DNA of 64,000 nt, from contig CM051028.1 of NCBI GenBank assembly GCA_027627225.1, positions 22,440,364-22,504,363 on the forward strand, written 5' to 3'. A program made the position numbers and the translations under genes. The notes under the pieces are model-generated. The model had not been told where the DNA came from and searched no databases. It saw nothing but the letters and a program-made list of their open reading frames with translations. This document shows positions 37,735 to 52,800 of the stretch, piece by piece. This DNA comes from Congeria kusceri (lineage: Eukaryota > Mollusca > Bivalvia > Myida > Dreissenidae). Numbering within the stretch: position 1 is the stretch's first letter; every line of letters begins with the position of its first letter.

Positions 37735-40080
37735 TGTATGGCTCCGACAAATTAACCTGACACTCATGAACTCATGATTAGCATAAAAACGCGCTTATCT
37801 CCTATATGTATGCTCGGTTTTGTTCGTGCGCGCGTTTCACTTGTTTATTGATGTCATAACTGTATTTGCAGCGGAATACTCTTACATCGCTTTATCTGGA
37901 TTCAGTTACGGAAACTCGATCTAATATGTTCATGGTAGTGGACAAATTTACAATATATTCAAGCATTTTTAAAGGTCAGTTTCAGCTAAATCTGCCCGAG
38001 CTATTCATTAAAATATGAAGACGGCCAGAAACATTCAAAAGATTAAATAATACTTTTCCAGTTTTGCCACTAACAATTATAACTCCTCCTGATCTATTGT
38101 TGTTGGAGTCATTTGCTTTACCAAGCTACACGAACATTTCACAAATATAACGAATTCACGAATATAAAGACAAGATCATGTTTGGTAATCAACGACATAA
38201 GGTAATATATCAGGTGAGGCATATAACGGCGAGGATTGAATATATTTAAAAATACAGTTTTGTGATGTATACGATTAAAAATAATAAATTATATACGTTC
38301 TTGGTATGAAATTGTTTGTTTTGCTGAATCTGATTCATTTTTACTTAAATGTTTAGAGTTGATTCCGAGAAATACGACCATTCAGTAACTGATATAAACT
38401 CTACCAAACTGATATAAAAAATATATATCAAGCACCTTTTGTATCAGGCCGATTTCAAACATAAATTTGAAGATGTGCCTATCTTTTTTTATTGTAATAA
38501 TGACCTGTATAATATTTATCACTGCATAGACCCAAACGCTAGTGGGCCAAAAAGTTGACTTTATTTACAAAATGATATTTCTCTGCAACGAAATCTGTGA
38601 CATATTTCTTAGCACATATTTGTCAATGAAACACTATTTTTAATATTAAAACATGGGAACAATACGCGAACGAACAATAATTGGATAATTACATTTTCTG
38701 TTTTTATTATAAGCAAGTGGTCGTTTATTCATTAAGAGATTAATTAATTTGCACAGGACATTCTTTTATTTTAAAGTAACTCCCTTTGTATTAATATCAT
38801 ATTTAAATTACAAATGTATACATTTTTAAATAACATTATTGTATGTGGGGTTTTTTTCCTCAGTTTTTCCACACTCATATATATGTCTTAGAGTGTATTT
38901 TAATTTTGAAGAACCATTTAATGTTAATATTCACGGAAACAACGTTTACGTTTATTTTATATAGTTACTGAAGGACTTTTATTTTTGCATATAGGTAATA
39001 CAAATCTGATCATGAAAATTAAATGTGTATTGCTTGTATTCAGATTATCTACATTCCTGTCAAGCTTCTTGTAATGACGTAAATAAAAAACTGTATTGTT
39101 TACGCTAAAACAATCTCACTTTTGTGTGTGAACCTATTATTTTTGTCGAATTAATAAGATTATTTTTGGAATTAGATAAATATTTATATAATTATACTAG
39201 TTTAATGTTAAAAGTGTAAGTATTACATGTCATTTATGTTTTCTATGTATGTTTGTATGACGTTGAGCTTTTAATGCTTAAAGTTGAATAAATGTTGTGT
39301 TCTTTTAAAAAATAACACCATTTTATATTACTGTTGCGTGATGTTCAGTTAATTATCTATCTTGATGTTAGTGTTAGGAACTGTTAATTTTAAATGGAAA
39401 GGAATATGATACTAATTGATTACAGCAATTAGACTTGTGTGGAAATAAACTTTCATTTATTTGATTGCTTCACTAATATGTAATCGTTGCAATTTGTTTG
39501 TTAAATGACGTAAATAACTAAAATGTCGCTTCTGAAATACACATTGTGAAAACACTAACAAAGACAAATAGCATTATGAATGTCATTTCAAAGGCGATAG
39601 TAAATATACAGGTTGTCTCGAAATCCTAAATACATTTCCCTTTTATTTCCCTGACCGGAATGTGACTTTGCACGACGTTTATTGTCAAATTAACGATACA
39701 ATTTGTTTATTAGTGGTTGCACTGTACATAAATATATGACCCTCATTTTTTTTCAGATTTTTCCTGCAGGATATTGTATCACACTTTTTCCATGTTTGCC
39801 CTGTCTGTGGGCACCCTGATATATAAATTAAAAGAAAATTGTGTATGTTATTTGAATCTATATATGTAATGATTTGATGTAGTTTTGTGATATGAGACAT
39901 GCACAAATGTGGTTTAGTAAGTAAGTACGTAACATTTAACTGAGCACAGCTGAGCATTTCAGTAACAGAACTGTTCACAGATGTTTGTATTTTTATAATA
40001 TTCCATCAAATGTCTAAACTGGAACAACTTATGCATCTGAACTAAAGGACATTAGTATTTTTACAAGAAAAGCATCAAAA
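37735..40080. other. GPCR 3' flank
   Basis: Contains the GPCR 3' untranslated region of unknown length. Several AATAAA hexamers occur (for example near 39290), but none can be chosen. A dispersed repeat lies at about 38200-38465. No other gene is seen. Confidence 0.35.
38200..38465. repeat. Second copy of the 16.7-17.6 kb dispersed repeat
   Basis: Begins GGTAATATATCAGGTGAGGC, then carries TTTTGTGATGTATACGATTA, ATATACGTTCTTGGTATGAA, CTGATATAAAAAATATATAT and TTTTGTATCAGGCC in the same order as 16697-17560. It has lost the right half of the hairpin. Confidence 0.75.
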
Positions 40081-40160
40081 AAAAAAAGTGCCTCCACAGG
40101 GAATCGAGCCTACCACCTCAGCATCAAAAATCTGACGCGCAAACTGCTCAGAAATGTGAT
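40078..40160 (-). mobile_element. tRNA-derived SINE-like fragment
   Basis: Read on the minus strand, it shows a B-box-like GGCTCGATTCCCTGT, an upstream A-box-like stretch TGAGCAGTTTGC and a terminal run of T, the pattern of an RNA polymerase III transcript. The cloverleaf is too degenerate for a tRNA gene. Confidence 0.4.
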
Positions 40161-43100
40161 TTACTCGTATGTACTGGTCAAGGTAATTTTTACTTCATAA
40201 CAATTTTAACTATAACAATAGAAGTACTCCACAATAGTATACGGTTTGGCGTTAAAATATCGCTAAAATATCGTTTTATCCATTTCAACTGATGATTACT
40301 AATCAACAAGACGTTATTTCCAAAATGTTTCAATGTCAGAACAGTTATTTCGCTTCTTTCTGTACAGTTGTCTTTAATGTTTAAAATCTGTGACACACAT
40401 TTTGGAAATTGCGAAATCGTCAATAGGTTAAAAGTTAAAACGGGTCCCTTTTATGAGTTCATCATATAATTGTTATTTTGTTGTTTGTGTAAATCAAGTA
40501 TTGCGGTCTTTAATGTACGTCCTGCTTTTGAATTTCTATATAAGTGTAAATTGTAATTTATCCGTGTTGATGGTCAATTAATAATACTCAAATATTAAAC
40601 AAATGATCTGCATTATTGATTAATAACAATGTTTTCCAGCGTTATAAACAAATATTTGGGTATTTGATGATGGTGTTTTTTTCTTTCATATTGTATTACA
40701 TGTAATTGTATAATATCTATATCTTTTAACCAGACACAGTCAATATATTAATATCAAAAGCGTTAACAAGCACAGGTATACTGTTACCCAGGCTATTCAC
40801 AGTTCAGTTAGAATACCTTGCTTTCAATCATCTGTAATGTAAATACATACCAGAGGATCAGATAAGACGCGTACGCGCGTAAATTACGCCAAAAACAGTA
40901 ATATACACAGGGAAAATAAAATTGTGTGTACATTTACGCACATTTTTTGTCCGAAGTTCGCGTTCAGAAATAGTTTTGAAACATTTAAAATAAATATGTG
41001 TGCTCTTCGGTTTCTTAAGGGTTCTTAAATAAGGATAATCAATGAAAAATATTCGGGGTAAAGAGAGCAGAGCAGAAAATAATGCGTAGAAGGTAATGAA
41101 TGCATCAAAAAAGTACTGTAATCGGCTCATATACGGCAAGCTAAGCTTCTGGTGCATTTCGTTCCGAAGCATACACATGCATATACATGTTTAAGAAATT
41201 GTATAGCTAGTTATATTGTTGATTTAAAAATGTTATGTTGACAACGATAATTTTGTCGAGTTTTTTGCCTATTCATTGGTGTAGTTTATAGCACAGAAGG
41301 CTGACTTTACACTGTCCTTAAGCCGAGAATAAATCGTTCATGATCGTGGGATCAATTTTCCCTAGAAATACACGCCGTTCATGCTGTGGGGGCCACATGT
41401 TCCTGTTACGATCTTTACAAGAAAAACAACGATGCCTATGGCGCCGTTAAAAGCGAATATAAGCGGACAAGAAAAACAAATGTCTATATTACAGTTAATG
41501 AGTATCATTATTAATATAAGTACAGTGGAAAAATATTGCCCCATGTTTTCACTAGAGGTACACGAATAAACCTAGAAATAATTTAGGTTACCTTTTAGTG
41601 TTATATGAATTTGTCAGGCAAATTTAACAAATTAACAAAGTAAGAAAATGATTGCGGGAATGAATGAAAATTATTATGCATCAGACGAGAGTAGGTATTC
41701 TTAATTAATGTACCATACGTTCATTTTAGAAGTTATCTGATACATAAACATTTCGAAATCAAATTAGGATTTTATACTGTGTATCCCAAAGAAAGCAATC
41801 TTCAGGACACATTCAGTACATACGAAAGAATGATGACTTTAGTTTTCATAACACAAACATAAAATTTCATTAGACTTTAGCGATTTAAAATTATATTCGG
41901 TATGAATACAATGTATCAAGCGTTTCATTCATGCTACGCAAAGAATAACATTTTTGCGTATTCCGAGTCTTTTTTTCATGACACTTTATTTTATAGATGC
42001 AACATCTTTTTAAAAATGGAATAACATCTACTGAAGAAGTTGATAGAAAGGTTCAATTCTAAATAATTCTTAACAAGAGGGCCATGATGACCCAAAGGGC
42101 TCACCTGAGTGATGGCAAAGATGAAATCCTTACTGTTGTGACAGGCTTGAACAAATGTGGGAATGTTCGCCATAATTTAATAATTTGTCTAACTCATTGA
42201 CTCTCATACATGTTTTTCTTTTGTTCCTTGGCTGGTCATTGCTTGTCAAAGACAAACAAAAAAACTCATGGTCGTAAGTAAGGACCTGTGTATATGTTCT
42301 GTAACTTGGTATCCAGCTTTGCGTAGGATATTTCGGAGGAATAGTATTTATGCTGCAGTTATGGAAGATAATGGCAACGGCTGCGCAAAGGTCATGTCAT
42401 GCTTGCCGGCTTGTTCCAAGAGTGGAGTGTATTGTCGTTTACCTTTCTTATATTGAAATTCGCTTTAGATACAAAAGTACTATGGTCATAGACAAATTGT
42501 GCAAGTTTGGTTAGGATTGGTTGAAACCCTGCTATTTTGTCCTCGATCTTTCCTTATTGATGCATGTTTTGTAACGGTGAACTGTAATTGTTATATATAT
42601 ATATAGTTGCATAAATAAATTGTCTATTCTGTTTATTCTGTGAATGACGATAATACCCTCCACACATTTAGCACTGCATGAACTATAAACATCCTTAATT
42701 ATATCATTCTAGGGTAGATATCTGGTTGGTAAAATGTTCATAGCCAAAAGACGGAGGGCAGCTTAGTGGTACTTGTACTTGTTCATCTGGGGGATACGCA
42801 CAAATAAGCTGTACAACTCCGCTTGGCTAAATATTTTCTTAAGCCAAATTGAACTTACTATGTTGAAATCTTACCCCCATTTGGTTATTTTATAGTGTTT
42901 TATTAACAACAAGTTGTAGCTAAACGAAGTGTCTTCAGCCAAATGTTGAAATTCGTAGCCATTGGCTAATTTGGCGAATGTGAGAGTGTGTCCTGCACTC
43001 GCATCTCTTGCTGAAGCACAAGTGTACTGGCTACAGACTGTGTAGCCTGATGTGTCACACGAAAGTGAAAGGTTGGTTTTCCGCAGTTGTCATTGCTCAC

Positions 43101-45923
43101 ACTAGTTACGAATAACAACGGACTTCCAGCTTTACGAAAGGGTTCTTGCAAACGTAACAAACAGCCTCCCCCTAAAAATGGCCGATACTGTCAACAATTC
43201 AAACGTGAGATTTCAATACATGTATTTGTATATTTCTCCCATTTTTTCATATCTTTTTATGCGACTGCCACTACGGAACCCCCACATGTGTCCCCATTAC
43301 ACTTAAAAGATTTAATTAGGAAAATACTGAAGAATGTAAAAGTTTACCTGTTACAGATTTGTGTATATATGAAAACTTGTCCAAAACAAGACAGTATTGA
43401 CATAATTTGCACTCCTGAACATACTGTCTTAGTAACTGTCAGGATGAATAACTGTGTCTAGCATTTCTTATAAAATGTCCAGACAAAATCTGTATAAATA
43501 ATTGCTATTAATTTCATTTACGAACTCAAATGCGTAAGTTTCAAAATACAACGAGCATGGCTCCCGTAAATACTACAACGCATGGCCTCCGAGGCTAATT
43601 TTGTTGGACACATATTTTTAATTCTGACACGACTGCTATGATTATTCTGCAAATACTTTAGTGAGGGTCTCAAAGATTTGAAAACGATTTCAAACACATA
43701 ATGTTCACAATTCTTATAACAGCGTTAAAGATCAGAAAAGGTAGAAATTGCTGCTAAATCATAGAAGAATGTAAGGTATATTGTTCGAAATCTGTTCATG
43801 TGATTTCACGTTTTTAAATGCCTTTTGCTCCAAAATCAGTTGTGCAGACAATTGTAGATCGTTTATTTTTTACATAACACCTAACTATTGAATTTCCAAA
43901 TATTATTCAACTTCTAGTAAGAGGGTGGACCCAAAAAGCAGCAAAGCGTTGAATCTTCACTTTGGGTCAGTCACATAACTGTAGATTATTTTAAACTGTA
44001 TGTATGGGGATCCTATATAAATGTACGATTCTACACATTGTGTAATTCAAAGACTTACTAAAGTCTGCCTAGAATATAGAGAATACTAGGATAGTATTGA
44101 ATAAAATTAAGTTCATTTAGCGTGGCTTAGAAAATGATTCCATTTGGGTTTATTTTCTCAATGCACTCCTGATGATGGGATAAAACTGGGCTACAAGAAG
44201 CAGAGCATGATGATTGCGGGTGCAAGTAGTAAATGACTACAGTTGTGCCGGAGTTCATCTCACGTACAATCTTTGAAACAGCATGATAATAATTCACTCT
44301 ACTAATATGTCAAACGAAAATCAATCCATAGTTAATACAGTGGAATACAGTGGAAAACAAAAAACAGCTTCTTCTTCAAGCAGCTTCGATTTTCTTATTA
44401 GATGTACAGGTTAATAATTTGGAATTACTAATAGACAAGCATTAACCTTCATCAGAAAATAAAAGATTGTTGGAGTTCATTTATTCATTTAATCAAGGCA
44501 TAATATTTCAACCATAATCACTTATAACAAGACTCTAAAAAAATAATTACATATACACGATCTGACACCAAACCGTTTCAGTACATATATCAAATGCCAA
44601 GCCATGTTTCACCACACAGTATTTTATCTCAAAATATGCCATAAAGCAAACACTCAAGATTTTCCTTGACACTGATTGATGTACCGTATGCTGATTGTTA
44701 TATGGAGCATGAATACATTCTACATTGTCCGTATTTTCGCAAACACGTAAGAATTTCAAAGAGTCTTCACAAATCTTTATTATGATCTGCAATATTTAAC
44801 AATAATAAAACGTGTTTTTTCATATATACTGATTTTGATAATATAATTGCCAGGGTCGAGTTTAATTTCTAGTCCGTGTATTATTAACCAAACTGATGTC
44901 AGAAGCTTCTCCAGTGTTAATGCTACATATAATACTGTGTCGTACAGTTTACCACCAAGTAATACACATTACAATGTGATACGTTTAGAAGAATTATGTC
45001 CAACAAATAATTAACGACGGATTTGGAAAATATAAAAGTACATTCTAGCCAACTAGTTTAAATCAAAATTTGTCACAATTTGTGAAGCAAAGACATGAAC
45101 AAACATGGCAACATCAGGCACGAGAATGGACATTTTGAAAAACAGCTGAAACCCCCAACCCTCTTTCAAATATTGGCATATTTACAAAGATCAAGTAAAA
45201 GTTCAACAACATTTCTGTTAAAACATTTTCAGAAAAAACACACACAAGGAAATCAGCTGAAAAGACGAAAATTCTCATGTCTTTGACATTTATCTGACCT
45301 TCAACACACACAGATATATGTACTATACATGACAACAAGCTGCCTTAATCAAAAAGTATGCGTTCAGATCACCATCAAATGTAAAAGTTCAGTTTATTAT
45401 TTACAATATTTGTACTGATTGAACTTTCTGTACGTGTCCAGCATCAAATGTTTCTTTAGCTGTAAGTGACCACCAAGTGAGAAAACCGTACGAGCTGGAG
45501 TGAAATCAACAGCCGATACCCAAGTAACTTCCATCTTGATAATCCCATATGAAAAGCAAAACACCCATGTAGGTTAACATTATCATATTAACAACGCTTC
45601 TCTCAAAATAGAAGCAATTCCCATTCATTAATGCATCAAGTGAAACATGAATTTTATTATGTAAGTGGATTAGACGACTCTGAATTATCCCAATGAACTT
45701 CATAAGGGTCTATAGATTTTTCAAATTTCCGTATTTGATGTCCCCAGTTTGGCACAGCACACTGAGCAACAAGAGGCTGTCTGTTAAAAGTTAAACAGTA
45801 TTCCATTCATTAACAAGTGTGCAATCGCGAGTCAAAGTCCAGATTCTCAGCATTTCAAACACGCAGTCTTGACTGGAGAATGATGCATCGTCAAAATCAT
45901 CCAAATGTCACTGGGAGCGCTGA
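40161..45923. other. Interval between the GPCR and RBM25
   Basis: No gene supported. A short repeat with AACAAGAGGGCCATGATGAC and GGGCTCACCTGAGTGATGG (about 42070-42110) is a motif I associate with molluscan dispersed repeats. The right end holds the RBM25 3' untranslated region, with a minus-strand AATAAA at 45393-45398, about 530 bases after the stop, as a candidate poly(A) signal. Confidence 0.35.
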
Positions 45924-46886
45924 TTACTTCACCAGGCCTGCTTTCTTTGCCTCTGTCTCGTACACAAGTAACCTCCACATCTTCACCACAAACACTTCAG
46001 CTTCCTCATCCAGCACCTGTGAAGAATGCAAACAAGATTAGAGTTACCATCCCTACTTGTACTCCGTTAAATAGCAGACTTGATTATGCAAGTAAGTTTC
46101 TCAACAATAGTGGCCAACCTTCTGTACATGTATTCTCTGTGCATATATTGATGGACACACTTTATTTTATGAGTATGTTTTTGTTGAGATGTTTCATACA
46201 GTTATACAGCCTGGTTTTTTTGGTTTGTTTGTTGTTGTTTTTAAAAAATAAACAAAAAACGTTTTGACTGCATGCAATAGCTTCTTGAGCATCAAAATAA
46301 ATGTTTATACTTCATGTGACAAAACATGAACATCCACTTACCATGGCAACATCGTTGAGAATGTTTTGCGGGGGGCTCTGAGCCATCACCTTCTGGCAGA
46401 TGAAGTTGGTCAGTGTGGGCTCCTCCTCCCCGATATACTCGATGATCTTCTTGTTCACCCAGGGCTTGATACGCTTGTCCATCAGACTCTGGAATCACCG
46501 GGGAAGCATGTATGCAATGTGACAATTCTAAAAAGCATTACAAATATAATCCCCCAAATACTTATATCGGCCCATGCAGTATCAGTAAACAAGTTATTCC
46601 AAGCTTTATTTTTACTATAGTATCGTTTTAACGAGAAAAACATTATTCCCAACATGATACTTGTGTCCAAGTTAAAAGTGGTTTTGTTGTGTTAAAAGCA
46701 AACACCAGGCAAACTTCTTACCACAGAAATAAAGCTGAGTTATAACTACACCCACCTTATCCACTATACTCCAGTCAAGTTCAAAAGCAAACAGCTCATC
46801 TTTGGCAGTTGGAATGTTCTCTATTAATGTCTTTATTTTGGCCCTCTTCTCCTCACCACTTGAGGCTTTCTTTCCAGCATCAAAAC
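45924..46886 (-). CDS. RBM25: RBM25 exons 17-19: PWI domain and C-terminus
   Basis: Exon 17 gives TLIENIPTAKDELFAFELDW, exon 18 the PWI core (RIKPWVNKKIIEYIGEEE, then KVMAQSPPQNILNDVAM) and exon 19 VLDEEAEVFVVKMWRLLVYE to the stop at 45924-45926. PWI domains bind nucleic acid and partner proteins in spliceosome-associated factors. The PWI tripeptide reads PWV here; human RBM25 has PWI. This is the most conserved part of the gene. Confidence 0.95.
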
Positions 46887-49800
46887 CTGTGAACAACAGA
46901 AATACATCTCAGCCATGTCGTAGGAAAACCGGTCCTAATGCATGTGCGTAAAAGTGTCGTCCCGGATTAGCCTGTGCAGTCCGCACAGGCTTATCCAAGG
47001 CAGCACTTTCCGCTTTTATGATGTTTTCTGTTTCAAGGTAGTCTCTTCTAAACATTAATCCACTGTAGGCAGAAAGTGTTCGCACAGGCTATTCGGGGAC
47101 GACACTTCACGCACATTATAAGGAACGGTTTTCCCACAACACGGCTCATCTGTATTGTGGAGTTATGTATGCTGCTTACATACACTGCAACTAAACGGCC
47201 GCATGTTCAGACCTTCGTAAAGTTAGTATAAACTGTATTAGAAGGAAGTTGCAAACTTCAAACATAACATTACAACTATAAATATTACTACTAGAATGAA
47301 ATAAGAGAATGTTTGTCAAAGAGTGTATGTTACGACTGCCTTCAAAAACAAATAAATACAAACATGTATTTTTATAGCATAACCAAGAAAATCAACTGTC
47401 ACACCTTTCAAATGGGAACTTTCAAATGTAACAAGAAAATTTAACCACAAAACTTGGAAGTCCTTTTTTCATATAAAAAATTAAAAACAAAAGCCGTGCC
47501 ATACCTGTCATACTGTCGTCGCCACTGTCGCCATAGTCAAGGGGTACCAGCTTACGTTTCTTAGCACCGTCGTGGGAGTCGTCGTCGTCCTGGTTAAACA
47601 CATCGCCCACTGTGAGCATCTTCCTCTTGCTGCCCGAACTCATGTCAGCCGGGGAGCTGGTACTGGAACTCACTGGAAAACAAAATTCTGTGTTTGATAA
47701 ACACACGTTACCCGGTTGGTGCTGGGTAGCCCATTTCTTAGCCCAAATTAGGTCAAGGTCAAGGTCAAAGTAAGGTTGGGTGATATCGGTAGATTGGGTC
47801 ATAAGTAACAACTGTGTAAATCTCTAAGTGTTGTAGTAAGCAGTGTTGGTGCTAGACGAAACGGTAAAATCTAGTTAACCAAGAAATGGCACTTTTGAAT
47901 TATTATAAATCCAAATAAGTTAATGGTCAAGGTCAAAGTAAGGTTCGGTGATATGGGTGGATAGCGAATGGTCATAAGCAACAACTGTGTAAGTACCAAA
48001 GTGCTGTAGTAACCGGTGTTGGCGCAAGATGCAACGGTAAAATCTACTTAATCTTGTCAAGGACGGAAGAACAGACAGGACGATCACTACATGCCTCCTG
48101 CATCAAGATGCCGGGGGCATTAAAAAAATAATCGTTCATGAAACTCAGTGCCACTGGAGACATGGTATCATATTTCAACAGTATTATTTTTTCATCATAA
48201 AAAATATATATTTCAACAGTATTATTTTTTCATCATAAAAAATATATGATGACAGGCAAGACACTAGACAAACGACAGCAGATACAGAACTACAACAACA
48301 TATTCATTAAAAACACCTCTAGAAATAACGTCACATATATTCTTTAATACTTATAATAACATTAAAATGTCATTGGTTTCAGTCATTTTATATTATTGAT
48401 ACAATAATGTGTGTCACAATTCAGTTCAACAAGTGTCATTTCTGAAAAATATTGTTCGATTATTTTTAGCATGAGCTCCATTTCATTGTTATAAAACATA
48501 TATCCACCTATAAAAGAAATTTATTGAATATCAGCAGTGAAATGAAATGTAAAATAACATTATGGAATTACCACCAAATTTTCATCTCAAAAGATTGTAT
48601 AGTACCAGATATTCATCTAAGAGGATTGAATACCACCGAATTTTTAGCACACAGGTACGGTTTCATTTTCAGACCGTTTATAATAAAAATAGTGTATAAT
48701 TCAACGAACCTCCAAGTTTTATAGCTCCAAATCCGAGCCTGGAGTCTTCACGAGATGGTCCCAGCTGACTGTCCTCCAGTGCACCAAGACTCATCCTCGA
48801 GGCGTCGTCGTCCACTGAGCCTGGCATCGAGGATTGGGAGGACTCGTCCACCGGCTGCAGAGTGGGTTTCATGTTCGGCAGACTGGAGTACTTGACTGGA
48901 GGGGGTTCCTCATCGGACTCTTCTTTCGCTGGTGGACTGGCGCCTTGGTATTCATTGCTTGAACTACTGGATGGGGATCTCGCAACAACTGGGCCTATGT
49001 TGTCGTTGAGCTGCAGCATGGGCCTCAAGTGTTCCTCCCTCTCCCTTTCAATCTGCAAATAAAGCAGTAAACATGTATTGAAAAATGGATTAAAAACAAA
49101 TAAATGAAAGCAAAATTTTACTTTTGTTGAAATACATATAAAAGATAAATGAACAGAAAGTATAATGCCATCCTTAAAAATGTTCAATATGAACTATCAT
49201 TATTTAAACGTTTTCTCAAATGATCTGACAACTTCAAAATAATGACATACAGATGTACAGACAGAAAAATTGACAAATAGTCGGCTTTACTCATGTGTTA
49301 GTTGTTAATGTGTTCTGAATGATTTATTTTGAATCTTTTGTATTTTATGTATTGCTATGTTTAATATGCTCTCAAACTTCCTGATTATGCAATACCCTAC
49401 TACTTCCTGACACTGCTACTAAATAAACACTGTAGGACACCGCGCTTTATGTTGGCGTTAACAGTAGCCAAAATACCAATGGCTACTCAAATTTAGAAAC
49501 TATTTGAAAATTAAGTGTATTGTGGGGATCAATATTTCAAAATGACAAGTTTTTTTGCAAAATCTAAAATAATTGGCTACAAATTTCTAAGTGCTGACCT
49601 AAAGCGCTGATTCTCACCTTCTCCATTTCAGCATCAGGGTCGGGGTGTCCCTCCTCCTGCAGCTTGTGTCGTATCTCCTCCAGCTCCTCCTTCTCCTTGG
49701 CCCTGTCCCGGGCATCCACCTCCTTCTCCTTCTGACGCTCACGCAGCCGCCGCTCTAGAGCACTGCCCCTGTGAGGGGAAATACAAACATTTGTATTGCA

Positions 49801-52800
49801 TCCTTCTGCCAAGCAGTTCAGGGCCCATATTTATAGATTCTTAAGCCATTCTTAACACAAGTTGAACACAAGTCAAAATTAGAATTTGTGTTTAAAACAT
49901 TATGCTTTGGAACATTTATTGACTAATGATAGATATTAATACACTTTGAATTATATTGCAAATTATGTGTCAAAATCTTCAAAAAATGCATTACTTTGTC
50001 GGAAAAGCCAATAATTAAATTGAGAACAAAGATTTTTCATAATTTTTTGTCTAAGATTCTTTATAAACACCAGCTATTTGGTATTCACAAAGCTACTAAG
50101 GAAAATCTAACTTAAGCTGTAATTAAGTAAAAATTTTGGATCAAATTTTTTATGGGAGATTCAACGATTTCTGTTAACAAAGAGTAAAACATGAAACAAC
50201 TAAGCAATATTTATTATCATCACATGCTATACCTTGTTTTCCATGTAATACAACAATTACGAATATGTTTATCTTACACATGTGTAAGATAACATTTTGT
50301 GCGTTTTCATTGGCTACATATTTTTTGACTGACCAATCGCATGACGTTATTTTAGCGAAATGCCGTCAATTACATGAAATTACGTCACGTCAGTAAACAA
50401 CTTTGAGAATTTATATACTGTTTTGGTAAAAGAAGAAGGGTTTTATTTCGTTTAAAAGCATGTGATAAAAAAGAACTGACACTCGTCATTTCATACAATA
50501 TTTTATTAAAATTTTTTAAAAGGCTCGCTTACTAACAAAATTCCTGAACTCATTTAATAAAATATGGTATTACATGACAACTCGTGTCAGATCCTATATG
50601 TCTGAAACATCTTAATGTAAAACGACCTATACATGAAACAGCCACAGACTAGTCATTTAATTTTATGAGTTTTAGAAATTTAATTACATTTTCCTTAAAG
50701 CTGCTTCTGCACATATGATGAGAGATATATAACTGAGGCCAAAAATCTTGTTTATAATGTAAAGGTAATGAAAATCATCAAATACAATCGATTAAGCGCA
50801 ACTTTATAGTATAACAACAATGCACATAATAGTGGACTTTACGACTCGTTTGGGGAAGCCCTTCTAAAAATAGACTGTCACTGTTCGGTGCGTGATATTG
50901 AAGATGTGATGTTAATTTTGAGCGTTCAATACTTTTAAAACGAAAGATTATATAAGATTTTAATTGTGTTTTTTTCTTTCCGTTCACTGATAGCATTATT
51001 TTTAAATTATTACTTGGAAATATATTGGAAACAGTCTAACAAACTAATTTTTAAGCAAAAAAGTCCCGAGTTCCTTCGGGTATTGAACCAGGATCCTCTG
51101 CGTGAGAGGCAGACATTTGCTAAACAATTTTGGAAAGCTCTTAGCGCTACTTGTGAACTACGGACCTCCGGAAGCCAAATTGATTGGTTGTATGGACCCT
51201 GTGGTAATTTTACAAAAACAATCTAAGTTATAAATAGTTGAAAAGCGTCTCGGGACGCTTTTGAATCGGGTTGAAACAATGTGTTGTAATGAATAAACCA
51301 ATGTGTGTCAAACTTGTGTTGGTGTGTCAACGATGTTATTTTAGTCACTAGTATCAAATAATATAGTAATTTTCTAGATCTAAAACATTTTCTTTCATTT
51401 TTTTAATTTTCCCCATCTGTGACGTAGCAGCTTTAAGCTTTGTAAATATGGGCCCAGGCTAGGCAAAATATTACACTGCCGTACTTATCCGTTTTTGACA
51501 AATTATGTTGGCGGCTTGTCCATTCAGTAATATCTATTAAATTTTTGCAACAATTCACTTTGGGACAAGAATCGCATGCTTTGGGACTAGAATGGCAATA
51601 CATACAGTTGATTTTGCCATCCATGAAGTTTGAAGTGGCTTCTATACTTTTATGTAAATTAACATTTCTATGGTAGTATTATAAGTAGCCAAAAAAACCA
51701 GGGGCTACTAAAATTTAATTTTTTTATGATTATTTGAAAATGTTACATATTTTCTTAATTTCTGGGGAGATATCTCAAAATGACATTCATTTTTGCAAAC
51801 AATTGATTGCAAAACAATTCAATCCCTTGACAATAAAGTCTGAATGTTTGATTTCTTGATCATACTTGTAAAACTTGGGGTCATCTCTTTCATCATCATA
51901 GTCTTCAAGAAACTCACGTAATCGTCTCGCCTCCTTGGCCTGCAAAATATTTAGTACTGAAAACAACTGTTTCACACTGACTTAACAAATAAAATAACAT
52001 TTATAGGAAAACTATGTATAATAATATGTTTATAACATGATCCTTGCTAATATATTTAAAGTTCAAAGTCATAAATTAGATACCCAAAATGTACAGGCCC
52101 AATGAATACGAGAGTTCTCAGTTTCAAATGTGTTCTCAACTTTCAATGTTTAAACTATATACCAATGAAGACCTAGGTTCAATATAAGTAATGATTTTCA
52201 TTGGCTTATACCGGTTTCTTTACTGAATTTTGAGAACATTCATAGTCTTGGGACCGGGAAGATTTCAATGAACAACAAACAGCACCTCTTCAGATTTGCG
52301 TTCGTCTTCACGATCTCGTTCCTTCTCGTATTCTCGAGCCTTCTTCCTTTCCCTGGCCTCCCAGTTCTTCAGCCTCTGTTGTAAGGAAGTCACACACAAG
52401 TCAACAAACAGCACACAAATCAGAACATACAATGATAGTTTATTTAGACTTGCACATAGTACATGGTGTTTTTTATCAAGAAAAATATGAAACAATAAAG
52501 TAACCTTTAGAGATTGTCAAATAACATATTGCAACATTATCTCATTCATGCATACACGTTTTGATTATTTGAGAAATTTATAAAAGTCCAAGCATACATG
52601 ATAACCAAAGAGATTAGCCTGCTTACTTAACAATAATCTACAGTGCCTTACATTGTATGTGATTATCCACAACAGTTTATTTGTAAAACTAAAACATGAG
52701 GACTGATGCTAACATCGTGAAAACTATTGAGAGGCCTAATGGCAGACAAAGTAAACGTAAATGCACCTACAGGTATACACCAGCCTTCATAAATGAAAGA

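Noticed and set aside
41362..41569. Overlapping short frames on both strands with hydrophobic stretches
   Set aside because: Both are about 60 codons, lack splice or family support, and are expected by chance in sequence of this composition.
51057..51125. Functional tRNA-Glu gene
   Set aside because: Only the anticodon and T-arm halves are recognisable; the D-arm and acceptor stem do not pair.
51240..51261. Histone-type or terminator hairpin AAAAGCGTC/GACGCTTTT
   Set aside because: It does not match the histone 3' stem-loop sequence and no histone gene is near; it lies beside a SINE-like fragment in an RBM25 intron.
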